From NCBI GenBank assembly GCA_022567895.1, contig JADFGC010000001.1, forward strand, positions 18,980 through 82,979: DNA of 64,000 nucleotides, in the 5' to 3' direction. Numbering within the stretch: position 1 is the first letter of the stretch; every line of letters begins with the position of its first letter. Position numbers and translations under genes: made by a program. This DNA is from DRGT01 sp022567895. Its GTDB lineage: Archaea; Thermoproteota; Nitrososphaeria; Nitrososphaerales; Nitrosopumilaceae. The notes below the pieces were generated by a model that was given only the letters and a program-made list of their open reading frames with translations, had not been told where the DNA came from and made no database searches. Below, one piece after another: positions 7,660 to 18,441 of the stretch.

Positions 7660-8294
7660 TACCCTTTTCTCTTTTCGATGACAGCTTTAACTTTTTTTAA
7701 TCTTACGAATTCTTCCCGATCTCGTTCCTCTAATGTTGCAAGTATGAATCTTATTCGAGATTCATACATAGGTATAATGATATTTTCAAGAGCATTCAAT
7801 AATTTCTGAGTTTTCTCTAACGCTTTTGCTAAACTAATTATTGAATTTTCAAATTCAGCTGCCTTGCAAATTTGAGGAAGCATTGTTTTGATTTGTTTTG
7901 CTGCTCTATCAATTGTGGCATTGGTGTCAGCAAATCCATATGGCATTGAGTCAGCATGAATTTCTTTAACAGAAAGCACGGGAATAGTTACATCAACTAT
8001 TCGTTTTACATCAACATCTATTTCCATAGAGGCTGGTGTAGACTGTGCAACTGAATCCACAGTGTTAGTTCCAAGAGTAAGATAAGCCTCATTCACTGTA
8101 CGATAAACATCTTGAAGAGGAGTCCAAATATCTCCTCGAGCTTTAGTTGCTTCATCAATCATTTCGTTGATTCGTTTCAGTAAGACTGCACGTTTATCAT
8201 CTAAGATTTTTCGAACCATTGTAGCAACTTTACTTGAACGTCTGTATTTGAGGAGTTCAATTTTGGTAGCTGATACAGTTTGCCCGAATGACAT
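7659..8294 (-). CDS. atpD: A-type ATP synthase subunit D (central stalk, cluster 1)
   Basis: The 211-residue subunit has the two long helices of V/A-type subunit D: an N-terminal one starting 'TKIELLKYRRSSKVATMVRK' and a C-terminal one ending 'FVRLKKVKAVIEKRKG', around a shorter middle section. This coiled coil turns inside the A3B3 head and transmits rotation. Its start overlaps the stop of atpB by one base (TAATG), so the two are translationally coupled. Confidence 0.9.
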   Translation of the reverse strand: MSFGQTVSATKIELLKYRRSSKVATMVRKILDDKRAVLLKRINEMIDEATKARGDIWTPLQDVYRTVNEAYLTLGTNTVDSVAQSTPASMEIDVDVKRIVDVTIPVLSVKEIHADSMPYGFADTNATIDRAAKQIKTMLPQICKAAEFENSIISLAKALEKTQKLLNALENIIIPMYESRIRFILATLEERDREEFVRLKKVKAVIEKRKG

Positions 8295-9682
8295 TACTTA
8301 CTCGCCTTATAGTATTGATCAATAAACTTGTCTTTTACCTTGGTGAGTTCATTTTTTGGTAAAGCGGATGCTACCTTCCACTGAAGACCAAGTGTTTCTT
8401 CAAGATTTCTATTTTCATCTAGTCCCTGTGATAGAAACTCTTTTTCAAACATGTCACCAACATCCATGTATTTTCTATCGACTTCAGTAAGGCCACCTTT
8501 TCCAACGATTTCAGAAAGTGCTCTAACTTCCTGTGCTCTAGAATAAGCATCGTAACATTGATTTGAAATTTCCTGATGATCCGCACGTGTCTTTCCTTCC
8601 CCAACTCCATCTTTCATAATTCTACTAAGACTCATCAATACATTCACTGGCGGATAGATTCCTTTTCTAAAGAGTTCTCTACCAAGAACAATTTGTCCTT
8701 CTGTGATGTATCCGGTAAGATCGGGAATTGGATGGGTAATATCATCTGAGGGCATTGTAAGTATGGGCATTTGAGTAACGCTTCCCTTTTTCCCTTTTAG
8801 TCTTCCAGCCCTTTCGTAGATAGTCGACAGGTCAGTGTACAGATATCCAGGATAACCCTTTCTCCCTGGAACTTCTTCACGTGCTGCAGAGATTTCTCTT
8901 AATGCTTCACAATAATTTGTCATGTCTGTTAGAATGACAAGAACATGCATGCCAAGATCATACGCAAGGTATTCTGCAGCAGTCAGTGCAACACGAGGCG
9001 TGATTATTCTTTCAATGGCTGGATCGTCTGCAAGATTTAGAAAGAGAACACTTCTTTTTAGTGCACCCGATTCTTCTAGACTACGTTGAAAGTATTTAGC
9101 TTCACTATATTGTACACCAATTGCTGCAAACACTACAGCAAACTCTTCTCCACTTCCAACTACGGAAGCTTGTCTTGCAATCTGCGCCGCCAGAATATTG
9201 TGAGACATTCCAGAGCCTGAAAAAATTGGCAGTTTCTGTCCACGTACAAGTGTCAACATACCATCGATAACAGAAACACCTGTTTGGATAAACTCACTTG
9301 GATAATCCCGTTGCTCAGGATTCATTGGCTCGCCGTTTATATCTTCAAATTTAGATGCGATAGGATCTGGAAGACCGTCTTTTGGTCTACCCAATCCATC
9401 AAAAACTCTACCGAGAATTTCTTCAGAAAGAGGCATTGTCATAACTTTGCCGACAAACTTTGCCTTTGTTCCAGAAACGGAAAGACCCATTGTTCCTTCA
9501 AAAACTTGAACTACAGCTTTTCCATTTCCTACTTCCAAAACTTTGCCTAATCTTTTTTCACCTTCCGTTGTTTGAATTTCTACAAGTTCATCAAACATGG
9601 CGTTCTCAACCCCATCCACTACAACTAGCGGTCCCTTAATTTCTGCAATCTTATTGTATTCTATTCCACCTTGTAACGTCAA
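8294..9682 (-). CDS. atpB: A-type ATP synthase subunit B (cluster 1)
   Basis: The 462-residue non-catalytic nucleotide-binding subunit of the A3B3 head. Typical B-subunit segments are visible: 'EFIQTGVSVIDGMLTLVRGQ', 'KLPIFSGSGMSHNILAAQIA' in place of a working P-loop, 'ILTDMTNYCEALREISAARE' and 'PGYLYTDLSTIYERAGR'. The start overlaps the stop of atpA by 4 bases (ATGA type). Length is normal for the family. Confidence 0.95.
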   Translation of the reverse strand: MTLQGGIEYNKIAEIKGPLVVVDGVENAMFDELVEIQTTEGEKRLGKVLEVGNGKAVVQVFEGTMGLSVSGTKAKFVGKVMTMPLSEEILGRVFDGLGRPKDGLPDPIASKFEDINGEPMNPEQRDYPSEFIQTGVSVIDGMLTLVRGQKLPIFSGSGMSHNILAAQIARQASVVGSGEEFAVVFAAIGVQYSEAKYFQRSLEESGALKRSVLFLNLADDPAIERIITPRVALTAAEYLAYDLGMHVLVILTDMTNYCEALREISAAREEVPGRKGYPGYLYTDLSTIYERAGRLKGKKGSVTQMPILTMPSDDITHPIPDLTGYITEGQIVLGRELFRKGIYPPVNVLMSLSRIMKDGVGEGKTRADHQEISNQCYDAYSRAQEVRALSEIVGKGGLTEVDRKYMDVGDMFEKEFLSQGLDENRNLEETLGLQWKVASALPKNELTKVKDKFIDQYYKASK

Positions 9683-11466
9683 TTGGTAACCTTCACTCCT
9701 GATATGTTCTTGAATTGTTCATTCATGTTATGGCTCAATTGATCTAGTTGTTCAAGTTGATCATCTGGAACGTCCATTCTAGCTTTTAACAAGTTACTAA
9801 TGATAGGCAATGCACGAATGTCAGCTAGAGATGCATTCTCTTTCAGAGCACGTTGACCACTTTTGTAAAATTCAACTAGTAACTTCAAAAGCTTGAATTG
9901 TTTTTCTGGACTACAGTACGTATCTACTTTGTCAAAAGAGTTTTGTTGTAGAAAACCTATCTTAATCATTCGTGCTACTTCTAAAATGAGTTTTTCATCA
10001 TCAGGTAATGCTTCTGGTCCTAACAGTCTAACAATTTCTTTAAGTGTATCTTCTCTTTGCAAGACTTCATACGCTTCATTTCTCAAGTTGAGCCAATCTT
10101 CATTAACATTAGATTTCCACCACTTTTCTACATCAGAAAGATATCCGGAATAGCTGTTCATCCAATTTATTGAAGGATAGTGTCTGGAATATGCAAGTCT
10201 TGCATCAAGTGCCCAAAATGTCTTGATGAATCTGATGGTATGAGTTGTAACTGGTTCAGTAAAGTCTCCTCCTGAAGGTGAAACTGCTCCAATCAATGTA
10301 ACTGATCCGTGTCTCTCTGGACTACCAAGAGCATGAACCCTTCCAGCTCTCTCATAAAACTCTGCAAGTCTAGAAGCAAGATAAGATGGATATCCTTCCT
10401 CAGCTGGCATCTCTTCAAGTCTACCGCTCATTTCTCTTAGAGCCTCCGCCCACCTGCTCGTAGAGTCTGCTACAAGCACCACATCTTTTCCCATATCTCT
10501 ATAGTATTCCGCAATGGTAACTCCAGTGTAGATACTAGCTTCTCTTGCTGCCACCGGCATGTTACTTGTATTCGCTACCAGAATGGTTCTTTCCATTAGC
10601 GGCCTTCCTGTGTGGGGGTCTTTTAGCTTAGGAAATTCTAAAAGAACTTCAGTCATTTCGTTTCCTCTTTCCCCACATCCTATGTATACAACAACTTGAG
10701 AATCAGCCCACTTTGCGATCTGATGAAGTGTAACAGTCTTCCCAGTACCAAAAGCCCCTGGAATTGATCCCGTTCCTCCTTTAGCCATAGGAAAGAACGT
10801 ATCAATCACACGCTGACCTGTAATTAATGGAATATTTGGATCGGATCTACTGGTGTAGGGTCGTGGTTTTCTGACAGGCCAATAATGATACATCTTTAGA
10901 GGAATCTTTTTTCCATCTTTTTCGGTAGTAGCAACTTCGGTTTCAAGATCATACTCACCTTCACTTACAATATTTGTTATCTTGCCACCTTGATGATTAG
11001 GCGGAACCATAATACTATGTAGGGTTAGTTGAGTTTCTTGAACTTCTCCCAACACACTTCCAGCTTCTACTTCATCACCTACCTTCACAGTTGGAGTAAA
11101 CTTGAATTTCTTTGTCATATCAACTGGAGTAGTTTTAATGCCTCTGCTAATGAAAGAACCAGATTTTTTTGAAATTTCCCTCAAAGGTCTTTGAATACCA
11201 TCATAAATTTGACCCATAATTCCCGGTCCTAGTAAAACACTCAATTGATTTCCGGTGCCGACAACAGGCTCTCCAGGTTTGAGGCCACTTGTAGATTCAT
11301 AGACTTGAATAAACGCAACATCACCTGTTAGACGAATTATCTCGCCGATAAGATTGGCTTCCCCAACAGATACAGTTTCATACATTTTTCCATCAGACAT
11401 TCCATCTGCTTTTACTGCAGGTCCGCTAATCCAAACAATTTTACCTTTTGCCGTCACATCAATCAC
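9679..11466 (-). CDS. atpA: A-type ATP synthase catalytic subunit A (cluster 1)
   Basis: The 595-residue catalytic subunit. The P-loop 'GAFGTGKTV' is at residues 237-245, followed by 'GCGERGNEM' and the 'SRWAEALREMSGRLEEMPAE' region. The long non-homologous region typical of A/V-type A subunits lies at about residues 110-200. The P-loop differs from the more common 'GPFGSGKTV' seen in the second copy of this window. The gene overlaps atpE by 4 bases and atpB by 4 bases, so E-A-B-D form one tight operon. Confidence 0.95.
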   Translation of the reverse strand: MIDVTAKGKIVWISGPAVKADGMSDGKMYETVSVGEANLIGEIIRLTGDVAFIQVYESTSGLKPGEPVVGTGNQLSVLLGPGIMGQIYDGIQRPLREISKKSGSFISRGIKTTPVDMTKKFKFTPTVKVGDEVEAGSVLGEVQETQLTLHSIMVPPNHQGGKITNIVSEGEYDLETEVATTEKDGKKIPLKMYHYWPVRKPRPYTSRSDPNIPLITGQRVIDTFFPMAKGGTGSIPGAFGTGKTVTLHQIAKWADSQVVVYIGCGERGNEMTEVLLEFPKLKDPHTGRPLMERTILVANTSNMPVAAREASIYTGVTIAEYYRDMGKDVVLVADSTSRWAEALREMSGRLEEMPAEEGYPSYLASRLAEFYERAGRVHALGSPERHGSVTLIGAVSPSGGDFTEPVTTHTIRFIKTFWALDARLAYSRHYPSINWMNSYSGYLSDVEKWWKSNVNEDWLNLRNEAYEVLQREDTLKEIVRLLGPEALPDDEKLILEVARMIKIGFLQQNSFDKVDTYCSPEKQFKLLKLLVEFYKSGQRALKENASLADIRALPIISNLLKARMDVPDDQLEQLDQLSHNMNEQFKNISGVKVTN

Positions 11467-12053
11467 CTTCCAAATTTAGTTGCAACATCTTTTCTTATCA
11501 CAGGCTTTAGCCGTTCAAGTCTTGCATCAATTGTATTATCAAAATTCATTGAACCGTCTTTTGATTTTACGAAAATTCCCCCTATACATTCAATCGTATC
11601 AGAAGACAAGGTTGCACCTTTAAATTTTTTCAGTATAGATTTAACTAAATCGGAATCTCTTGCGTTGGTTGATATAACTACATCTGTAGTTCCTAATGAT
11701 GTTATTGCTTCATCAATTAATTGAGTCATAAGATTTGTATAGTCTTTTTGTAACGATTCACGAAGTTTTTCAATAGCTTTGTCGATGACCTTTTCGACAG
11801 ACTCCTCCACCAACAAAATCTGTTTGTTTCTTTCTGCTAAACCCGAACTTCCAACTATTTGACTTTGTATCTTATCTGCATCTTTTTTTCCTTCTGCAAT
11901 TATTCTATCATACTCTTGTTCAAGTGGAGGAAGTGAATCTGATAGAACTTTTTTAGAATTATCAAGCGATTGCTTTAAGCTCTCCAATAATTCCTCTTCA
12001 GATTTTTTTAAAATTTTGTCAATCGTTTTTTCTAACGCACCAACATAACTCAT
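11463..12053 (-). CDS. atpE: A-type ATP synthase subunit E (peripheral stalk, cluster 1)
   Basis: The 196-residue subunit has an N-terminal helical half rich in Lys, Glu and Ser ('KKSEEELLESLKQSLDNSKK') and a compact C-terminal domain containing 'ECIGGIFVKSKDGSMNFDNT'. The 'GG..V...DG....N.' pattern is the hallmark of subunit E of archaeal and vacuolar ATPases. First gene of the minus-strand operon, starting at an ATG about 27 nt after a TATA element. Confidence 0.9.
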   Translation of the reverse strand: MSYVGALEKTIDKILKKSEEELLESLKQSLDNSKKVLSDSLPPLEQEYDRIIAEGKKDADKIQSQIVGSSGLAERNKQILLVEESVEKVIDKAIEKLRESLQKDYTNLMTQLIDEAITSLGTTDVVISTNARDSDLVKSILKKFKGATLSSDTIECIGGIFVKSKDGSMNFDNTIDARLERLKPVIRKDVATKFGR

Positions 12054-12145
12054 CGATCAGGAAATATTGATAACGGATTTTAATGTTTAGCAACTCAAGA
12101 ACCTAAGAAACGTTTTAAAATCAATAATTAAACGTAAATGCTATC
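12054..12145. promoter_or_regulatory. Divergent promoter region between atpE and atpI (cluster 1)
   Basis: Two TATA elements face apart in this 92-nt gap. On the minus strand CATTAAAATCC (about 12077-12088) lies one TATA spacing before the atpE ATG. On the plus strand CGTTTTAAAATC (about 12112-12123) lies one spacing before the TTG of atpI. Both genes of the same complex can thus be controlled from one region. Confidence 0.55.
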
Positions 12146-14248
12146 TTGGCGTCAGCGGATCTGATTTTAGGTTCTGTTATCCTACCAAGATCAGAATCTC
12201 CTGAAGCTATTTCGAGACTCGCTGAATTTGACTGGTTTCACAACTTAGAAACTAAAAGTGATACTGTAACGCCCGAAATCGATGACTTGCTTCTAAAGGC
12301 TCAGAAACTATACCAATCAATTGATGAAGTTGTAAAGGGTCTACAAATCCCGCCTCGTGTTGGGATTTTAGAAATTTTATTCAAGGGTACCGTGATAAAA
12401 AAAACATCATACGAACTTAATGAAATTGAAAACATGATAGAAGATCTAGAGGAAAAAAGTTTAAGCATTTTAAAGCAACCGAAAAAACTTCTTGATGAAT
12501 ATGCAGAAACTGAACGTTCTCTAGAAGAATATACTGTATTGAAAGAAACTATTGAAGTAGTAAAAAAGCTAAATGTAAACTTGAGTAATCTTGGTTTAAC
12601 CAAGTACTTTTACACAAACCTCTTTGTAATTGATTCAAAAGATTATGGTGAAATAGCTCGTTCTTTACAAGACATCCCCATCTTTAGTTATGCATTAGAA
12701 AATAAACAAAAAACAGCGATAATAATACTCACTGGTGCGCAAGAATCAGATACGGTACTAAAAGTACTTCGAAGTTTTAATTCAAATCCATTTGTCATTC
12801 CGCCAGAAATGCCACAAGTTCCAACTGAATCCTACGTATTAGCTATTTCTAAGATTAAAGAGCTTTCTGAAAAAGAAAAGAAGCTTGCAAAAGAAATCTT
12901 AAAAATAACAAAGAAAGTGCGCGGAAAGATTCTGACGTTGCAGGAAGGTGTAAACGTAGCAAAAGACGTTCTTGAAAGGATTCGTAAACCTGGTGGCACA
13001 AAGAGATTTGCTGTAATACGAGGATACATTCCAAAAAGCATGGAGAAAAAATTCAAACAAGTCACAAAGAAATGGATGTCAGTAACAGAAGATATTACAG
13101 ATCCAGAAATTCGCAGAAAAACTCCTGTTTTATTGACAAACAAACGTTGGATTAGAACATTCGAAGTTATCACACAAAGTCAAGGAATTCCAAGACGTCA
13201 TGAACTTGATCCGACACCAATGATCGCAATTATGTGGCCAATTTTTTACGGAATAATGTTTGCAGATTTAGCTCATGGACTCTTGCTCATGTGCTTTGGA
13301 CTGTTGTTCAAATTCAAGGGTCAGGGGACATTATCAAGATGGGGAATGTTGATTGCCATGTCGGGTGGTTCGGCTGCTGTTGGTGGATTATTTACTGGTG
13401 AATTTTTTGGTTTCCACTTAACCGAGTTTGCAATTTTTGAATCCCTTTTGCATGAAGGTGGAGCTCTTCACTCTATATCTTGGCTTGTTGGCGTAATCAG
13501 CGTAGCAGAGCTTACTTTTGTACAAGTTATTATAATTCTCAAGGTTTCGATCTTTCTAGGAATTGTACATCTAGTGTGGGCATTTGTTTTGAGAATTAGA
13601 ACTTACATAAAGGAAGGTAACAGGACCGCACTGTTCTTCGAGGCAATTCCAAATCTAATCATGTACTTTGGTATAGTAGCTGTGATGATGGCTGCTATTG
13701 GGTCTAGTTATGATATCATGAATATTTACTCTAGAACACACACAGAAGCTGTTCCTTGGATCACCATATTAGTAGGTGACTGGGCCGTAGTATGGATAGT
13801 TAGTAGAATTGCAATAGTTGTTGTGATTGGATCAATAGTAATGATGATCATAGGTGGTATACTACATAACAAAAAACATCCAGAAGAAGGTGGAGATATG
13901 GCAAGTGTTATGATGGAAGTTGTTCTTGGAAAGACTGTTGAAGGCTTATCACATACCATAAGCTATGCTCGAATTGGCATCATGCTTCTTGTGCACGCAG
14001 CTCTTTTACTAACTGTTAACAATGCATTTCATTCTCTGGGCGAATGGGAATCGCCTGGTGCCATTGCTATGATTGTTGGTGGAAACTTGGGAATAATGTT
14101 GATTGAAGGACTAATCGTTTACATCCAATCATTGAGGCTTCATTTGTATGAATTCTTTACAAAATGGTACGCAGGAGGAGGTGGGCCATTTAGAAAAGTT
14201 GTACCCGAAATAGTGTACAACCAACTCGTGTGGAAAAATAAAGGCTAA
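12146..14248 (+). CDS. atpI: A-type ATP synthase membrane subunit I (a-subunit, cluster 1)
   Basis: The 700-residue a-subunit holds the ion half-channels. The N-terminal half is cytosolic and coiled-coil rich ('YELNEIENMIEDLEEKSLSI'). The C-terminal half has about eight membrane helices, with the essential arginine at R609 in 'HTISYARIGIMLLVHAA'. It begins at TTG, apparently leaderless. It is assigned to cluster 1 because it shares a promoter region with atpE and because cluster 2 has its own a-subunit at its end. A T-rich tract follows the stop. Confidence 0.9.
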   Translation: MASADLILGSVILPRSESPEAISRLAEFDWFHNLETKSDTVTPEIDDLLLKAQKLYQSIDEVVKGLQIPPRVGILEILFKGTVIKKTSYELNEIENMIEDLEEKSLSILKQPKKLLDEYAETERSLEEYTVLKETIEVVKKLNVNLSNLGLTKYFYTNLFVIDSKDYGEIARSLQDIPIFSYALENKQKTAIIILTGAQESDTVLKVLRSFNSNPFVIPPEMPQVPTESYVLAISKIKELSEKEKKLAKEILKITKKVRGKILTLQEGVNVAKDVLERIRKPGGTKRFAVIRGYIPKSMEKKFKQVTKKWMSVTEDITDPEIRRKTPVLLTNKRWIRTFEVITQSQGIPRRHELDPTPMIAIMWPIFYGIMFADLAHGLLLMCFGLLFKFKGQGTLSRWGMLIAMSGGSAAVGGLFTGEFFGFHLTEFAIFESLLHEGGALHSISWLVGVISVAELTFVQVIIILKVSIFLGIVHLVWAFVLRIRTYIKEGNRTALFFEAIPNLIMYFGIVAVMMAAIGSSYDIMNIYSRTHTEAVPWITILVGDWAVVWIVSRIAIVVVIGSIVMMIIGGILHNKKHPEEGGDMASVMMEVVLGKTVEGLSHTISYARIGIMLLVHAALLLTVNNAFHSLGEWESPGAIAMIVGGNLGIMLIEGLIVYIQSLRLHLYEFFTKWYAGGGGPFRKVVPEIVYNQLVWKNKG

Positions 14249-14278
14249 ACCCCTTGAACTTTTGTCTTTATAATTTAA

Positions 14279-14288
14279 CCTTTTTTTT
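14279..14288 (+). terminator. Oligo-T tract after atpI (cluster 1)
   Basis: CCTTTTTTTT about 30 nt after the atpI stop and upstream of the cluster 2 promoter would separate the two ATPase transcription units. Confidence 0.45.
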
Positions 14289-14315
14289 GAAATTGGTTGC
14301 GATGGTATGAAATAA

Positions 14316-14323
14316 TTAATATA
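14316..14323 (+). promoter_or_regulatory. TATA box of ATPase cluster 2
   Basis: TTAATATA lies about 27 nt before the GTG start of the cluster 2 proteolipid gene, giving a leaderless or nearly leaderless transcript. Confidence 0.5.
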
Positions 14324-14346
14324 GAGTAAAAAAACGAGCGAGAGCA

Positions 14347-14685
14347 GTGATTCCTAGAAGAAAAACATTTTCCATTTTTGCAATAATTACAGGCGTTTTT
14401 TTGCTAGCTTTTACATTCATTTCACCCATACCTGCATTTGCAGCTGAAGAATCTAGTGATTCAGCATTAGCCAAACCTATTTTGGCTTTAGCTGCTTCTA
14501 TCGCAATAGCAGGTGGACTCATAGGCACTGGAAGTGCACAATCAGGAATAGGTGCAGCTGGAATGGGCATAATTGCAGAAAAACCTGAGAAGTTTGGTCA
14601 AGTGCTATTCTTCTTTGTAATTCCGGAAACACTTTGGATCATTGGTTTCGTTTTAGGAATTATCCTATTACTTGACATACTCTAG
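14347..14685 (+). CDS. atpK: A/V-type ATP synthase proteolipid subunit K (c-subunit, cluster 2)
   Basis: The 112-residue c-ring subunit has an N-terminal signal-like segment (TFSIFAIITGVFLLAFTFIS) and then a two-helix hairpin. Helix 1 contains 'GTGSAQSGIGAAGMG' with Gln65. Helix 2 contains the ion-binding Glu94 in 'VIPETLWIIG'. The Gln in helix 1 plus Glu-Thr in helix 2 is the type of ligand pair found in sodium-binding rings, and cluster 1 lacks the Gln. Other expected sodium ligands, such as the Tyr after the Glu, are not present, so specificity remains open. First gene of the second operon, starting at GTG. Confidence 0.9.
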   Translation: MIPRRKTFSIFAIITGVFLLAFTFISPIPAFAAEESSDSALAKPILALAASIAIAGGLIGTGSAQSGIGAAGMGIIAEKPEKFGQVLFFFVIPETLWIIGFVLGIILLLDIL

Positions 14686-14695
14686 GGCGAGAAAC

Positions 14696-15253
14696 TTGAG
14701 TATAGACACATTCCTACATGAAATAGAAGATAGAAAAAAAAACGACATTACAAATATTGACAAAGAATTTGACGATAAAAAATCGGAAACTGAAATCAAA
14801 AAAAACACTGCTGTTAAGGAGATTCAAGAACGTTATTCTAACGAAGCTAAAATAAAATCTGAGAAAGAGGCATCTAAAATAGTTGAAGCTGGAAAATTAG
14901 AAGCCAAGAAGATCTTGTTTAATGCAATCAACAAAAATCTAGATTCTACATTTGATGTGATAAAACAAGAACTTGGTAACTACACGAAAACTTCAGAATA
15001 TAAAAAAATATTACAGAAAATGGTTGAAACTTCAAAAAAAAAATTAGATAATAACATAATAGTCCACTGTCGTAAAGAAGATCAAACTATTTTTAAAAGT
15101 GGAGACATTACTGTTGGTTCCCCAATTCAGACTTTGGGTGGAATAATTGCAGAAAACAAAGATGGTACAAAGGAGCTGGATCTAACATTTGAGGAATTGT
15201 TACGAACTCATGAAGATGAGATAAAGAATACTATTTTGGAGAAGATAATGTAA
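14696..15253 (+). CDS. atpE: A/V-type ATP synthase subunit E (cluster 2)
   Basis: About 185 residues, peripheral-stalk subunit. A highly charged N-terminal helix ('EIEDRKKNDITNIDKEFDDK') leads to the conserved C-terminal pattern 'TLGGIIAENKDGTKELDLT', equivalent to the 'GG..V...DG' motif of E subunits. The start is taken as the TTG at 14696 (SIDTFLHEIE), preceded by a purine-rich AGGGCGAG. An earlier TTG at 14672 would overlap atpK by 14 nt. Its stop overlaps the start of atpC (TAATG). Confidence 0.85.
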   Translation: MSIDTFLHEIEDRKKNDITNIDKEFDDKKSETEIKKNTAVKEIQERYSNEAKIKSEKEASKIVEAGKLEAKKILFNAINKNLDSTFDVIKQELGNYTKTSEYKKILQKMVETSKKKLDNNIIVHCRKEDQTIFKSGDITVGSPIQTLGGIIAENKDGTKELDLTFEELLRTHEDEIKNTILEKIM

Positions 15254-16317
15254 TGGGACCTTCACCATATTCATCTTCTTTTGGAAAGTTACAATCAATA
15301 TCAATTAGTTTTCTTAAACCAGACTTTATTGAGAATCTACTAAAAGCAAACGATGTAAATGAGATCATAAAACTTTTAGAATCTACATGGTACGGCGAAG
15401 AGATTAAAAAAGCAGCGTCAGTTTTTCAAGGTCCAGCACTTTTAGAAGTAGTTCTCAACCGTCACCTAGTTAAAATTAACAAAATTATTTTAGAAGCAGC
15501 GCCATTTTCCGGAAAAAATGCTGTTAGGGCTTATTTGGCAAAGTGGGATCTTTACAACATTGAACTAATTCTTTCCTCTAAATTGATGGGACGAACAATC
15601 ACAGAAACCGAATCTATGTTGGTTTCTAGTCGTAATATACCGGCAGGAATTGCAGCTGGTAACATTTCACACGATGAGATTAAGATAATTCTTTCTGAAT
15701 CCGGTGTTGAGGCTGTTGTAAATAAACTTGCAAAGTACGACTATGGTGTAGTATTGATGAAGCATCTAGATGAATTCCAAAAGACAGGTGACATAGGACC
15801 AATGATGTCTGCCTTGAATGAATCCTATTATCAAAAGTTACTTGAATCATTAAAATTCTTTCAAGGTGACGAAGGCGCTATTAGAGAACTAGTTCGTGCT
15901 GAGATAGATAAGAAAAATGTTCTAAACCTTCTGAAGGCAAAAGAATCCAATGTTGAAAAAGAAGTGGTGGCCAGACATCTTGTTGAGGGAGGACGAATCT
16001 CTTCAAAGGAATTAATTGACATTTATGAAGTTAAAGATGTTGCACAAATTATAGGAAAAATAGAACAGTACTTCAAATTAAGTGAGGCGCTAGAACAGTA
16101 CAAGACTTCAAAAAGCTTAATTGATTTTGAAGTAGCTATTACCAAATTCATCAACACCACATATGTGAAGAAATTGAAAAATATTGCACTTTCTATTGGT
16201 ACCATTTTCTATTTTATCATGAATGCAGAAAATGAACACGAAAATCTTAAAAGAATTACATATGGAAAACGATACAACTTTTCAATAGATAAGATTAAGG
16301 AGATGTTACTAACTTGA
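15253..16317 (+). CDS. atpC: A/V-type ATP synthase subunit C (cluster 2)
   Basis: The 354-residue rotor-cap subunit has the three-fold helical pattern of subunit C/d, with 'AVRAYLAKWDLYNIELILSS' and the C-terminal 'KKLKNIALSIGTIFYFIMNA' which matches the conserved end of the family ('P...Y...K..E..N.R.I'). It shows little similarity to the cluster 1 copy outside these segments. Translationally coupled on both sides (TAATG with atpE, overlap with atpF). Confidence 0.85.
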   Translation: MGPSPYSSSFGKLQSISISFLKPDFIENLLKANDVNEIIKLLESTWYGEEIKKAASVFQGPALLEVVLNRHLVKINKIILEAAPFSGKNAVRAYLAKWDLYNIELILSSKLMGRTITETESMLVSSRNIPAGIAAGNISHDEIKIILSESGVEAVVNKLAKYDYGVVLMKHLDEFQKTGDIGPMMSALNESYYQKLLESLKFFQGDEGAIRELVRAEIDKKNVLNLLKAKESNVEKEVVARHLVEGGRISSKELIDIYEVKDVAQIIGKIEQYFKLSEALEQYKTSKSLIDFEVAITKFINTTYVKKLKNIALSIGTIFYFIMNAENEHENLKRITYGKRYNFSIDKIKEMLLT

Positions 16318-16670
16318 GTGAACAAATATCAAAACAAAAAACCGATGCAACAGGTAGACTGGCCATTGTAGGTGATCGTGAGCTTGTAATTGGCTATCGT
16401 CTAATTGGAATAGATGACACCTTTATTGTTGATGATGAAGAAGCAAATAAAAAAATTCAAGAACTATATTCCTCTGGCGAATTTGGTTTAATTATTGCAA
16501 GTGACTCAGTACGAACTAAAATTCCCTCTAAATTTCTTTCAGAAATTGAGGGATCAATTGAGCCATTGGTGTTATTTTTGCCGCCTCTAAAAGAAACTAC
16601 TGAAGAAGACAAAGAATCAATAGCTGCATTGGCAAAACGTATACTTGGAATAAATATCGAAGTAAGTTGA
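16314..16670 (+). CDS. atpF: A/V-type ATP synthase subunit F (cluster 2)
   Basis: The 118-residue subunit has the Rossmann-like pattern of subunit F: 'LAIVGDRELVIGYRLIGID' at the start, 'GLIIASDSVRTKI' in the middle and 'PLVLFLPP' near the end. Subunit F binds the central stalk and modulates ATP hydrolysis. TTG start overlapping the atpC stop by 4 nt. This is the only F gene in the window; cluster 1 has none. Confidence 0.9.
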   Translation: MSEQISKQKTDATGRLAIVGDRELVIGYRLIGIDDTFIVDDEEANKKIQELYSSGEFGLIIASDSVRTKIPSKFLSEIEGSIEPLVLFLPPLKETTEEDKESIAALAKRILGINIEVS

Positions 16671-16677
16671 TGGTAAT

Positions 16678-18440
<1,763 letters not shown>

Positions 18441-18441
<1 letters not shown>

